Source: Fomitopsis serialis (lineage: Eukaryota; Basidiomycota; Agaricomycetes; Polyporales; Fomitopsidaceae). Taken from it: a DNA stretch of 64,000 nucleotides. The DNA lies in assembly GCF_022376445.1 (NCBI RefSeq), contig NW_025955019.1, positions 174,148 to 238,147 on the forward strand, in the 5' to 3' direction. The translations under genes were made by a program, and so were the position numbers. Each line of letters starts with the position of its first letter. Positions within the stretch are counted from its first letter, which is position 1. This document shows, piece by piece, positions 20,158 through 32,297 of this stretch. The notes under the pieces are model-generated. The model did no database searches. It saw only the letters and a list, made by a program, of their open reading frames with translations, and was not told the origin of the DNA.

Positions 20158-22814
20158 CGTAGAGCCCGCTCAGGCTGGAGTTGGGAGGCTGAGGGATGCT
20201 CGGGAATTGCTCGGGTCGTGCGTGGAGTTTTATGGCCAACCTCGCCGCACGTTCCAAGCCTACGGCATTCCCATCGCCGGCGGCCTCCTACCTTCATTTC
20301 TCGACGCGAACGTTGGAAATCACGCCGCGATTGGCCCATAAAGTGGACGCGGTCGAGGGTGAGGGATCCAGATCACGATCGCACCTTCATCACCGCATGC
20401 CCGTCAGCTGACTGGCTCTCCGCGTCTCTGCACGTAATCCGCCTCCACGCCTCCAAGTCGCGTCCGTCCCTCCCACCGCCAAAACTCTCAGCGGGGGCGC
20501 GACGGGATACAAAGAGCCCACGCCCGCAATAGCAGAGGCCAAACTTGCCACTGCGCCCGCGTTCGCTGTTCCTCGTCGCGTCAATCTTCCTGCCTCCCAC
20601 ATTAGGCAAAGCGGTTGGTACGCGCGTTGCACGGAGATCGGGTGATGACAGCTCGGTTCCACCATGCCTTATCCAGACGTGATGAAACCTCGCGCTGGGT
20701 GCAGGCTTCAGGTTCCAGTCAAGCTACTTCAAAAGACATGTATATCAGCCAACTATCAGCTCCGTAAACCCGTCAAGCATGCTCCGCTAGACCACATAGG
20801 GCCCCGTGATGACCGGCTGTCGCAGGCGAATAGCTATCGTGCCTGACAGGCGGAGGCTATCGTCAGTCTTCTTTCTTCCTCTTTTCTATCACGTCCTCGA
20901 GGAGCACTCACCACGATTCAGAACCCTCCTTTCACTGCAGCAAGGTGAACCGGGAGTGAACGAGAGGAGGGTTGAGCCCGAACAGTCCCCGAGCCTCAGC
21001 AGCAACGACGGCAGATCGCTCTCCCCGCGGTCCCCCAACCGCGTCCCCATGGGCCGATTGATGCCATCAACCTGCGTTATTTTCCCCGCACTTGCCATGC
21101 GCCTCTGCTCGGCCGATTGAGCCCGGGTTCAGCGCAAACGAGTGGGCCTCAGCGGCATCAAGCGAGCAAGCGCTGTCCATTTTATCCTTGGCCAGGGAAC
21201 TCCGCTTTCTTCAGGAATGACTGCTTGTTATCCTGGCAGATTTGCTGTGAAAGCTCGTCAAAAGGAGAACCCCAACCCAAACGTAGCACTTACAGATGCC
21301 ATTCGACAACCACGCCAAGGCGTACTGGCCAAAAAAGCGACTCCTATCCGTGCCCGCTCAATACAGCGGGCCATTGGCACTCCAAATTTGACCTTACTGC
21401 GTCCGTCGACGCTGACAATGACACAGACAGGATTTGGACAGGATCGTTCTGATAGCGCCCTTTCGCCCACGTTCCAATCTCAATGTATGGGCAGTGTGGA
21501 ACTGTGGAATGATATGCCTGATCCTGTGGGCTATATTCGTCGAGTGCTCAAGCATCCGGAGGAATGTCGGTGAGTTGCGCTTTCTGCAGTCCTTGTAAGT
21601 ATTCACCTCGCATAAAATTCAAGTCGAGTCATTCCTCGTCGGTCGCGTCTATCCGCTCGACCGCGTGACACCAATTTCGTAGCCTTCATGCTTCTGGAGA
21701 GACGTTGTGCGGAGAGATGGACACCTTCTGTGATTGTTGCGCGCTTGCAAAGTCGAAATGTCGAGTATGCCAGCGGAAGCAGGACGGCCTTTCGAAAAAG
21801 GCGCAACCTTGCGAGAAAAAGTCGACCATTTGAGGATGAATCGACGTCCCGCCGAGCGGCCTCGAGCCTCATCGGACAGTGACGCCTGAGACTTCGCATT
21901 CCATCTCTGCCACGGACATCGACAGTAAGTTTGAATTTTGCGCCGGAAGGTTTAGGAATCAGGGTGCGGGTGCAGTTGCTGGCCTTGAAAGTGGTGTTTC
22001 GGCGGTTCTGAATCGTGGCTGGCGTGAGACGTGGCTGCAGAGTGAATCTTTTGCAGTTCAGTTCACTTACCCGAGCTTCGATTGACTGAAATTAGAATGT
22101 ACTGTCTACATAAGGCTTCGCCCTCAGTGACAATAAAGGGATCACAAACACACAGTTCACTCACCTGCTTGATGACCAGCATCGAACGGATGACTACAAG
22201 TGATGAGCTTGTTTGGAGAGTTTCTGCTAGTATATATGCTGATGAACTTCGAGAAGAACGAGTAGAAGTCATCGCATGCTGGTCGTGCATCAGATTGAAT
22301 ACAGTCAGCTTAACGTTCGCACAGTGCTTGATAGAGTGCGCCGAGAACACTCACCTGAGCGAGACATTTGCGCGCGGCGCAAAAGTTGGGTGAGGCATAC
22401 GGCACGTTTGCCACTTCGTTACACCCGTTCGAAATCGATGCCAGCAGAGTCTACGATCGACGAGGTCCACTATCCAAGCGTTGGAAAGGGTTCTTCACAA
22501 TCCATTAAACACTGTTATTTCGGGGGGAAAATTAGAGGCCATGAGGGGTGGAAAAGTCTCGAGATTAAGTGCCATTCCAACTCGATTCCAACCCGAGTGT
22601 GCGCTAAGTTAGCAAGACTGTGTACAGAGCGACCAAGCCGCGACGCTCCGCAAGCGCCGTGTCGCGTATTAACCTGCCCTAAATGCGACGCGCCCGGCGT
22701 CTGCGCGCCAAATCGCGATGTCGCGGTCTTGTTCAAGTCACCCGCGAACCAAGTCTTTCCTCCTATCTACCACCCACCGTCGTCGCAGCATCTCCGCGCA
22801 CGAGCTGTTTGAAC
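20158..22814. other. 2.7-kb divergent intergenic region, GH3 / SNF2
   Basis: The GH3 promoter side has a TATA-like CATAAAA (minus strand, near 20230), about 70 bp before the start. No complete gene was recognised in the rest. A short Cys-rich frame at 21717-21833 is discussed in the findings. Confidence 0.5.
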
Positions 22815-25800
22815 ATGGCTACTGCAGAAATCCCGCCTGCCTACTCCGAAACCGCGAGCACGCCAACTTTACTCTCCGAGTGTGAAGACACCGCGTCGGA
22901 AACCACAGTGGAGATGCTGAGCGCGTCGACCTCCTCCATCAAGCCGCTACACGAGAGCAAGAAGAGATCAATTTTGGATGTATACTTGGGCGTTGAGAAT
23001 TCCGCGATCTCGCAGAAGCGGACGAAGTTAGAGGAGAAAAAAGCTGTGCGTCTGTTTTGAGGCACGCCTTGCCCACTGTATTGACAGTAATCTTGCTATA
23101 CAGCACACTGTGGTAGTGAACGAAGCGCGTGGATCTATAGATGCTGCGAGGAAACGGTTCCTCCACCACCATCGTGACATTTTCTTGCCGCTGCTGCCTC
23201 CGAATACCGGAATTTTCGACGCCATCGACAGACAGTTGAAGGACGCAGGAGACGATCATTCCTTCGCTCAGTTGCACGAATTTGATAAACAGCCTCGGCT
23301 CATTCGAGGTCAGATGAAAGATTATCAAGTGAGTTTTTTTTGCGTACAGCGGAAATATTGGCGAACCCTCAGACTCCTCTAGCTCCACGGATTATCCTTC
23401 ATGGTGTGGATGTACAAGAACGGTGAGACAATGCGCGTGTTATTATTGGCCGACCATATACTGATTGTCACTGTTACCAGGAATGAACTGTATACTCGGT
23501 GACGAGTAGGTGATTATGTTAAGAGCCATGCCCCTTTCTAACGTGTTTGTCGCCAGGATGGGTCTAGGAAAGACCTTGCAGGTATGTCCTTTTCTGACAA
23601 AGCTATACGTAATCTCAATTGTTTTCGCTACAGACACTGTCATTGTTTGCATACATCAAGGAAAACACGAAAGGTAAGTGGTTGAAGAACGGATGTCTGA
23701 CAGACTACTCAACTTATCGAACATAGGGCACCAACAGCCCCATCTCGTGATCTGCCCTCTCTCTGTCCTTTCTTCATGGCTTGCCGTGAGTGTCTATGAC
23801 CCGCCCTTGACCAGTGACGCTGATGGCCATGGCATTCTGTAGGAGGTCGAACGGTGGACCCCCGCACTCAAGGTCCTGCGTTTCCACGGCCATAAGAGCG
23901 AGCGTGATCGGCTGAAGAACGACATTCGCGCGGGTACGCTCAAGTTTGATATCATGGTGACGACGTACGACGCATATGTTGCGGACGACGGTTGGTTCAA
24001 GACACGCCGGTGGACGTACTGCGTCCTGGACGAAGGGCATAAAATCAAGAACGCAAAGACGAATGTTGCCAGCAAGCTTCAGGGCCTCGGTTCGCTGCAT
24101 CGACTGAGTGCGTTCTTTGGCACACCGGTCGTATAGAGTGCTGATGTCCATGATTTAGTCCTCACTGGTACGCCAGTACAGAATGACTTGTTCGAGTTGT
24201 GGAGCATCCTCCACTGGCTCTACCCCACCGTCTTCACGCAGGCCTCTGAGCGCCTGTTCAGGGAAGCCTTCGATCTTGGTGGCGGGCAGTACTCCATCCC
24301 GTTCCTCAAGGCAGCGGAGAAGCTGCTCGCGTTGATCATGCTCCGCCGCACGAAGGCGACTGTCGAAATCGATGTACCGCCGCGCGAGGAACTAACGGTC
24401 TTCCTGCCGATGACAGAGGCGCAGCGCTTCTGGACGTACAGGTTGTTGACGCGCATGGATACCTTAGACCTGAAGGAGATTTTCGATAGCAAGATCGAGG
24501 GTGATCCGGAGAATGAGGGAAGGAGGGAGGTGCAGGCGCACCTTGCGCAGGAGGTCATGCGTAGTCGCACTGGCCAGAAGGACAGTGGGTGCAGGTTTCT
24601 CCTGCCCCAAGACTCTATGCTGACACACACATCAGGGTGGCGGAGACTCATGAACTTGCTGATGCAGCTGCGCAAGGTCTGCGACCACCCGTATCTGCTC
24701 CCGGACGCAGAACCGGAGCCCTACTCCATCGGCGAACATCTAGTAGCCTCCTCAACAAAACTCATCCTTCTCGACAAACTACTTGCGGATATCCTTCCGA
24801 AGGGCGAGCGCGTCCTGCTCTTCTCGCAGTGGACGGGCATGCTTGACCTCCTCGAGGACTTCATGGCCTTGCGCAAGATTCGATACGCGCGTCTCGATGG
24901 CTCGACGAATCGTGCCCGACGCGCTCTCGACATCAAACTCTTCCAGCAGGAAGACTCCCCATACCAGGTCTTCCTGATATCGACGAAAGCGGGCGGGCTC
25001 GGGATCAACCTTACGAAGGCGACGACCGTCGTCCTCGTAGACTCTGACTGGAACCCGCAAAACGATTTGCAGGCGATCGCGCGCGCGCATCGGATCGGGC
25101 AGACGAAGCGCGTGCGCGTTTTGCGGTTGGTCTGCCGCGGGAGTGTCGAGGACCAGATGCTCGACCGGATTCGACGAAAGATCTTCCTTTCACTCAAGGT
25201 CATGGGTACCGACAGCCCGGCTGACGGCGCCGACGACCCACAGATGAAGACGGACGAATTGCTGAACATCCTCCGCAAGGGCAGCAGTGCTCTGCAGGAC
25301 AGCACCGGTGCCATGAGTGTCTCGCAATTCCTGCATGCAGACCTCAAGTCGATCCTGGAGGCATCGAGGGAACGCGACAATGCACGCACGGCTAAAGCGA
25401 AGGTGCTGGAGGGGGCATCTGCGGACGAGGTAGACGAGAAGCAGCTCCAGGACGCAGACGAAGAGGAGCGCAAGCTCTTGGCAGGTGTCGTCCACGTTCA
25501 GAGTAGGCTTTTCGAAGGGAAGGTCGTAGAACAGTCGAAGGGCCCGTCAAATGCTGACATCGCTGCTGAGTGGCGGGACATACAAAAGCGAGCTCGCGAG
25601 AATCGTATCGTCAAGATTGATGGGATTGAGATGATCGCGGACAACATAAGCCCTGAGGCGCCAGCGGTACGTTGCGTATTCTGGTGCTGATGTGACTGAG
25701 TTCCCTAACAATGTCCGCAGCAACTGGCAGCTCCGCATCCCAAGCCTGTCGTCAAACGCAACAACAAGGATTTTGACAGCGAAGATTGGTGTATTCACTG

Positions 25801-26373
25801 CCGCGACGGAGGCAGCTTGTTCCTCTGTGGCGCGTGTCCGCGAGGTGCGTTCCGTCTTACTTGTGTGTTGTGGTTCTGACTTGCACTCCCAAGTTTTCCA
25901 TGCGGAATGCTATGGTGTCAGCAAAGGGGCTTTGGAACGGACGATGCTCGTCTACTGCATGCAGCACAAATGCACCGGCTGTCAACGAAATACCACGGAC
26001 GCTGGCGGCATGTTGTTTAGGTGCGTCTCATCACTTTCATCTCAGTGCAGAGCACGTTAGTGACCGACTTTCAGATGTAGGACATGTCCGCAAGCTTTCT
26101 GCGAAGATTGTCTCCCGTCAGGAGATATCGACGCGATTGGAGATGAATTACCAGAGTTGTGAGTAGTCCATTAAATGTTCGCTCCTCCCAAAATCCTGAC
26201 CCCCGAGTCGCCGGCATCACAGTCTCGTGTTGAACTTTCAAGCGACACGATCAGCGTATTACATTTGTTGCGATGAATGCCGTCAACGAAGGTTGGATGA
26301 TCCGGAATGGTGGGCGGACTGGCAAAAGGAATTCCAGGCAGCTGAAAAGCAGCTCGCGGAGACTTCTCAATGA
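22815..26373 (+). CDS. SNF2-family chromatin-remodelling ATPase with C-terminal PHD finger
   Basis: Fourteen exons: 22815-23045, 23104-23328, 23383-23422, 23481-23505, 23557-23581, 23634-23673, 23727-23785, 23843-24107, 24159-24584, 24636-25666, 25721-25844, 25894-26020, 26075-26158 and 26223-26373. They are in phase throughout and give 950 residues. The ATPase core has [11 protein letters not shown] (Walker A), VTTYDAYV, DEGHKIKN (Walker B), LTGTPVQNDLFELW, LRKVCDHPYLL, LLFSQWTGMLDLLE, STKAGGLGINLT and RAHRIGQTKRVRV. The C-terminus holds a Cys/His-rich zinc region: CIHCRDGGSLFLCGAC, FHAECYG, then paired CxxC motifs to CRTCPQAFCEDC. This fits a PHD or extended PHD. No HAND-SANT-SLIDE module is seen, so an ISWI name would be loose. 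The likely role is ATP-driven nucleosome remodelling targeted by histone-tail reading. Confidence 0.95.
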
Positions 26374-27504
26374 CGCCGACACATGGATCATATCGTATGA
26401 ATGGAAACCCGAACCTATCTCGTCTTCGCTCGCTCTCGCCTTTGTACCAGCTATCGTGTTGTCTTGCGTACGTCTGTTGTCGAGTTCGATCCCTGTGTAT
26501 GTGTATCCACTTGTATAATGTACTGTGAACACCCTCTAGTCTCCAGCAACAGCCCCGCGGTGCTTCCCTGGCCCTTTGACTCTGGAGCTCGTGCATTGTG
26601 CAGCACACCTATTGCTGCTTTGGTCTTCGATACGGTACGTCCACCGGGATAGGTCATGCTAGGTGGTTGAAGTTGCGGCTAACTGCTTGTGGCCGCTGTA
26701 CAGTCTTGTCGAGGTCCTCATACTCGCGAGTTCAATCCGTGTATCCGCGTGGAATATACAGCAAATTTCATTCACGTCGAGTCGGTGGGGATGAATCTCC
26801 GTCGGACGCTCTGCGGCGTACGAGTCGTGTCGGAGGTTGTCGAGCCGCGGTCTCGTAGAGATCCGGACTCCGGAGCGCCAACTATCTTTGGGTATTTGTC
26901 CAGCCTTCAAACGTCTCGGTCTCCAGTGCATGGTCTTCGGTTCCGACGTATGCTCTATGGTGATGGGAAGCTGCATTCGATGGACTTCATCGTACGAGAG
27001 CTCAAGCTCAAAGCTAAGTATCAAGAACGCTTCAACGTACAAGTTGTAACACTGCAAATCGTTACACGATTTAGTCAGCAATTCTGACACTCAGTTATGA
27101 TAGAATCCGGGCTCAGTGCTCGGTGAGTACGGTCACACTAGTCCGGCACATCAGGGAAACTCACAGCGGCGAAACATGACCTATCTTGCATAAACAAACG
27201 TGCACTCCTAAGTAGTGTGCCGACTCGGGGGTGACCAGTTCTCTCCTTTATGTCGAACGCGGGCAGACAACACCATTCCGGTTCAGTTGTCCCCGACAAT
27301 ACATCCACTCCTCGGGAGAAGTGCGATGCGTTGCTGTTCGGCCAGCTCTTTGACGTGATGCTCCCGGAAACGTACGAGCTTCATAAAGGCAGGTGTGTGA
27401 GCGTCCGCAAGTTGTCAATCCTGACATCCCTTGTCATTCCTTCAAACACTCACACTCATTTATTTTTTGCCCTTCAATTCCATCATACATCACTCTAATT
27501 CGCC
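26374..27504. other. Intergenic between SNF2 gene and DPBB copy 3
   Basis: 1.1 kb with no recognised gene. CT-rich stretches precede the start at 27505 (about 27440-27495) and no clear TATA box is visible. Confidence 0.5.
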
Positions 27505-28077
27505 ATGTACTCGACAATCTTCGCATTCTGCGTCCTCCAACTTATTGTGCAGGCAGCACGCGCGTTGCCTCTGAAGGCACTCGGCAAGCGGGACGACTAC
27601 CAAGGCGATGTTCGTCGAGCTACTGCGCCTTGTTCCGTCATTGATGAGCTAATGTGGATGTCTCATAGGCGACGTACTTCGAGACCGGGACCGGTGCTTG
27701 TGGATATACAGACAATGATAGTGATCCCATCGTGGCCATTTCGCATCTCATCTATGGCGAGGGCGGAAATTGTAACCAGGTGCGGTGCAAATGAAGTCTC
27801 CCATTGACCATAATTTGACTGCGGGACACCATCATGGGTAGTGGATTCAAATCACCAACCCGGCCAATGGTCAGTCGCAGTACGGACAAGTGCGCGATGA
27901 GTGCGAGGGTTGCGGGCAGTACAATATCGGTCAGTCTTCTCCTCATCGCGGCAGCACAAAACTAACAGGTGTACCTCAGATCTGAGTCCATCACTCTTCC
28001 AAAGCCTTGGGGAGGACTTATCTGTTGGCCGGTTCGGGGTGGACTGGCATTACATGGACAAGAACTTCTCACCCTGA
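27505..28077 (+). CDS. Secreted DPBB (RlpA/barwin-like) protein, copy 3
   Basis: Four exons: 27505-27609, 27669-27779, 27842-27929 and 27980-28077, giving 133 residues. Exons 2 and 3 have the same lengths as in copy 2 (111 and 88 nt), with the same intron phases. It has a signal peptide (~20 aa), a KALGKRDD propeptide site, then ATYFETGTGACGYTDNDSDP, VAISHLIYGEGGNCNQ, DECEGCGQYNIDLSPSLF and DWHYMDKNFSP. It is clearly homologous to copies 1 and 2 but much more diverged, so it is an older duplicate. The first donor is GTTCGT, a weak site. Same expected location and unknown biochemical role. Confidence 0.87.
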
Positions 28078-29139
28078 GCGGCCTACTAGGTCTCGCCTTG
28101 CTATACGATCAGGTTGCTAATAATCTACAAATATTGCTGTCCCCCATTGATGGTGTTTATCTTGGTTATTCGGTCCTTGTTTAGATGACCATGAAACAGG
28201 ACTGAGCGTGTTGCTTAGAGAATCAAGCATTCAAGTTATTTGTAACCGCTTGTTTGTCATGTAGTGCCAGTGACTCGGCCAGGAGGACAAGCGGTCCATC
28301 TCTTGGATGCTCAGCTATGGCCATATAGCGCTTCGTGTCCTCGTCGCGTCTGAGATATTCTCACTGTCCTGGAGCTCTATGGTGTTCAGCACTACCATAC
28401 ATCTGTGTCGACACAGTCATGGATATCATGGATGGCAGTATACTTGTACATCGAGTACTGCCTGTATTGCTTTTCGAGCGCTTGAAGTCGTTGCATCCCA
28501 ATTGATGTCCCCTCCCTGTACTCGTCCTCGTCAATACGTTTTCGTGTGCATCGTTCAGTTGGTCTTCCGTTGTTCACCTCATCTTCAAGTTGGCCAAGCC
28601 GCGTTACCTAAGCAAAGTGTGCGCCCTAGAGTCAACTCATCCGATCCGATTTCATGCAGACACCCAAGTCACCGTCTTTGACCAGACGCTATGCCATGGC
28701 TTGTACTCATACCACTCACTGACTGGCTTGTGACCTAACGAAACTAGGGAAAAGTGACAGTCGAGTCTCTCCAGGCGATACGAGACATCCATTCGCAACC
28801 AACCGTCACTGCAAAGCAACTTCAACTGTGTACGCGAGCCAGTGTCCCATACGGTCACAGGCATCTGACACGCTGATCAGGAACTGTAGTTACTGGCTGA
28901 AATCTATCAACCTCTAATTGAATTGCCCTCGTCGCGTTGCGCGTTACACTTCACCCGACGGCGGTGCTCTCCTTGAGATCATACACAACACACCGCGTCC
29001 AATCAGACCGATCTCCTTTCTAGACTCCCATATCGGTAGTATGATGCAGAATGTCCCACTCATGCCTACCCAAATACTATGAAATCAAACAGAGAGTCGA
29101 CCGCGTCAAATGTCATCCAGAGTCGATGAATGTCACTAC
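28078..29139. other. Convergent intergenic region
   Basis: 1.06 kb between the 3' ends of DPBB copy 3 and DUR3. No gene recognised. Confidence 0.5.
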
Positions 29140-32100
29140 TCACATCATGCAAGCGACCCAAAACTTGTAGAATGCCTTGCTAAAGATATAGTGGGAGAAG
29201 AACATTGGCAGAGGCACTAGAGAAGCGTACAACTATCAATAAAGCCCGCAGGATGGTGGTTGTCAAACGCGTACCGATGATGGCGACAATGAGGGTCAGG
29301 ATCAGGGAATACCACGCAGCGCGCTTGAATACTTGCTTGAGTTCTTCCCCGCTCGCTGCCGGACGTGGTTGGTGAGGCTCCGCGCCGACGGGCCTGACAT
29401 CTTCGACCACGGCGGCCTTCTTCTCATCATACGGTGTTTCATTAGGAACAACGTCGCCGTCCACACTGTCGTTGGACATCGATCTCTCTCTTTCTATGTC
29501 TTCATACACGGCAATGGCTCTCGTGCCCACGAAGTCATAATTCGCAGGTTCTGTGGAGTAGATCAACAACAATGCTGTTTCCAACTTGTCTGGAGCACTT
29601 ACTAGCAAGGGAGACTAACACAGTGATAAGACCAGAAAACAGAAGACCAGTGAGTCCACTGCAAACGGCCGAGTAGGGTTCAGCAAGGTTTGCAACATTG
29701 ATCTCCCCTGTCAAAGCGACAAGCATGGCGTCAATACATACAGAATACTACCCGGTGAACGCACGAACCGTATATCTTCCAGCAACCAATCATCCAAGCA
29801 AGCATACCGAGTATCGCCCCTATAATTGCACCGCTGAAAACAGCAGCTCGAGATAGCTTTGACCAGGTCACCGTCAGAGCGATGGGTATCACAGCCGGAC
29901 TGAGAATGACACCCCTTCAAAATGCAATTAGATCGTTGATGACGTGAGCCGGAGGACAAGTTGTACTGACTGTACGTAGAAGAGCTGCAGAGACCATAGG
30001 GACACGGTTAAATTTGCTGAGAACTCACAACAGCATGAGCGACTCACCCAGCCGAGGTCGATGGTCGCCGCGTTGAGCTTGATGACGACTGTCCGTCAGT
30101 ATGTCTACCATGCTTACGAAGGAGTCCGGCTTACGATTGTGGCCCACGCACCGGCCCAGACAGCCCATAGACAGATGAAGTAGTGAGAGACGCGAACGAT
30201 CTCTGCACTGGTAGCCTTTGGACGGAAGTACGTGCGATAGATGCTGCAACATTGCGATCAGCTATAAGCACAAGGTCATCGTACATGGACACCTACTCAT
30301 AGGAGCTATGAAAGAGTATATTCAGTGAGTTGCTAGGGGGGACTTGACATCATTTAAGACGTACAAAAGACTCGATACTCCAATCAACTCTGCGCTGATA
30401 GCAGATGTCACGGCCATACTACACAACTTTCGTCAGTCAACAACATGGTCTGCGGTGGCAGATTGACATACAACACGACCAATAAGATGGCGATCGCGCC
30501 GCCTTTCCCCATGACCACCGCAGCGGCAGCAGGCGCGGCAAGGCCTGCGCTTGTCTGTTCGGCTGAAAGCGGATTGGGATAAGTCGGGAATTTCGGCTGT
30601 ACATGTACTCTGTCAATATCACTAGTAAAAGGAGCCGATTGAATACGTACGTTGTTCTGCAGCGCTCGCGCTGCCAGGCCAAGACATGACGCGAACGCCC
30701 ACGGTACCGCAAACCACGACAAGCCACCGAGCATCTGCATCGAACATGTCAGACATAGCCGACGGAGGGACTAGTGTTAGACTGACGTATGCTTTTGTCG
30801 TCGACTCCGGCGCACTCGCGATAGCCTGCATGAAATCAGCAACACGGAACATGAATTCTATTGCCACATACGCGCTGCCAATACCCTATGTGAATCCCGT
30901 TGAGACATGAAGCAGACCGCGAGACATAAAACGGTGCATACCTTGATCACAGAAGACACCAGCAAATCCTGACAAGATTGTGGCTGCTCCGAACACCATT
31001 CCTTGATTTGACTTCATTGTCAGATAGCTGCCTCCTTGATTCCCGTCTACTGGGTTGTCAATGCCTGCCTGCACGAGTAGATCGTACAACGCTCCGATGC
31101 TTCCTGTATCCTGGGATGTCCCACTGAGTCGTGCAGTCAGCGCCTGTCGATATAAACTTGCCAAGCGAAGGACGTACTACACGTGGCCTTCAAACAGGTA
31201 GATGATGATGAATAGGATGATGGTGTGCGCCCAGTCACACATGAACGTCGCTCGCAGACCGCCGAATATCACGTAAACGGCAATTCCAATCGGGAGCAGG
31301 AAACATGCTGCCACAATGTTCATACCCGTCAAGGCATTCACGGTCGCGGCCCCGCCAACTGGACAATCTGTGAGAGACGATGGAGAAGTAGTCGTTGCAA
31401 TGAACTCACGGAGGAGAGAGCCGCAGACAATGAGGATACAGAGGAACGCGTAGAACGTGAATAACAGGTGGACACCCGTTCCGAACCGCGTCTTTGCAAT
31501 CTATGAACTGCGTTGGTTTACGCTCAGAATGTCGAGCACGCGGGGACATACTTCCAGAAACGTATGCGCCCCGTTTGCGTTCATCTTCACCTTGGCCGCC
31601 ACCATGGCGAAGAAGGCAAGTTGAATGGTACCGCCAACGCCATACCACCTATGAAGTCGATCAGGAGTTGAACTGACATATCGTGTCTATCGACAGTACC
31701 ATGGTCCGCTCACACCTAAGAAGCGTCAGTTGTAGATCAATCCGCGATCTGTTCCGACATACCAAAAGTGTAGGCTGCCGTACTCGACTGCAACAATGTT
31801 GCACTCCACGTCCAGGCGCTGACTCTGCACACATTGAGTGAGATAACAGACAATACTTACGACGTTCCGCCGACTCACATTCCACAACAAACAAGTCCTG
31901 GCTATTATTCGGTCAGCCAGCGCTCGCGGCATACTCACAAGACCTCTCCACCTTCACGCTTCTCGAGGCGCTCTAGATAGCACCTGAGATCAACCAACGC
32001 ATAATGTAGCGCTGTGTATTTCTTACCGAAAATTCTTCTGACGAAGATGGAGAAAACTTGGAGAACTTGGCTTGTAGAGTGGTCAAGACGAGCATAAGCG

Positions 32101-32297
32101 CAGCGAAAAAGAAGCCAACGCCTTTCCTCCAGAATTAGCTCACACCGCTCCAATTGATCGAGGAAAAGACGTACCGACAACGACGCCATAACCGACGCTT
32201 TGATCTACAAAAGGTGTCATGCTTTCCATAAGGCCAGTTTGCCTTGCGAGCACTCACCCAACAGAGGTCTGAATTCAGAAACGCCAGTATCAGACAT
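29140..32297 (-). CDS. DUR3: Urea/polyamine transporter of the sodium:solute symporter family (DUR3 type)
   Basis: I could splice about 24 exons in phase from MSDTGVSEFRPLL (32297) to KAFYKFWVACMM (stop 29142-29140). DUR3 landmarks in order are: DQSVGYGVVVG, SVKPGLVCCGIVSAWTWSAT, PWWYGVGGTIQL, FGGLRATFMCDWAHT, YDLLVQAGIDNPVDGNQGG, YLTMKSNQGMVFGA, FCDQGYWQRAIAS, KAYMLGGLSWFAVPWAFA, MAVTSAISAELIGVSSL, SYDIYRTYFRP, IDLGWLFYVQGVILSPAVIP, EPYSAVCSGLTGLL and PLPMFFSHYIFSK. The exons include a 9-nt microexon (30305-30297) and a 14-nt exon. DUR3 is a plasma-membrane proton-coupled urea transporter with about 14-15 membrane helices, usually induced when ammonium is scarce. No frame break was found. 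Confidence 0.94.
30297..30305 (-). other. DUR3: 9-nt microexon of DUR3
   Basis: CTCCTATGA lies between acceptor TTTCATAG and donor GTAGGTG. It restores VSSLFSYDIYRTYF, which matches the conserved DUR3 sequence. Without it the frame is lost. Confidence 0.75.

Noticed and set aside
19850..20341. Plus-strand frame of 163 codons with Ala/Glu/Thr repeats
   Set aside because: Shadow of the Ser/Ala-rich N-terminus of the GH3 gene on the other strand.
21142..21573. 143-codon plus-strand frame in the GH3/SNF2 spacer
   Set aside because: No domain, signal peptide, codon-use support or splice extension; length is within chance expectation for GC-rich DNA.
29180..29260. Apparent frameshift at the C-terminus of DUR3
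   Set aside because: A GT-AG intron (donor GTACGCG after VAII, acceptor CTTCTCTAG) joins VAII to VPLPMFFSHYIFSK in frame.
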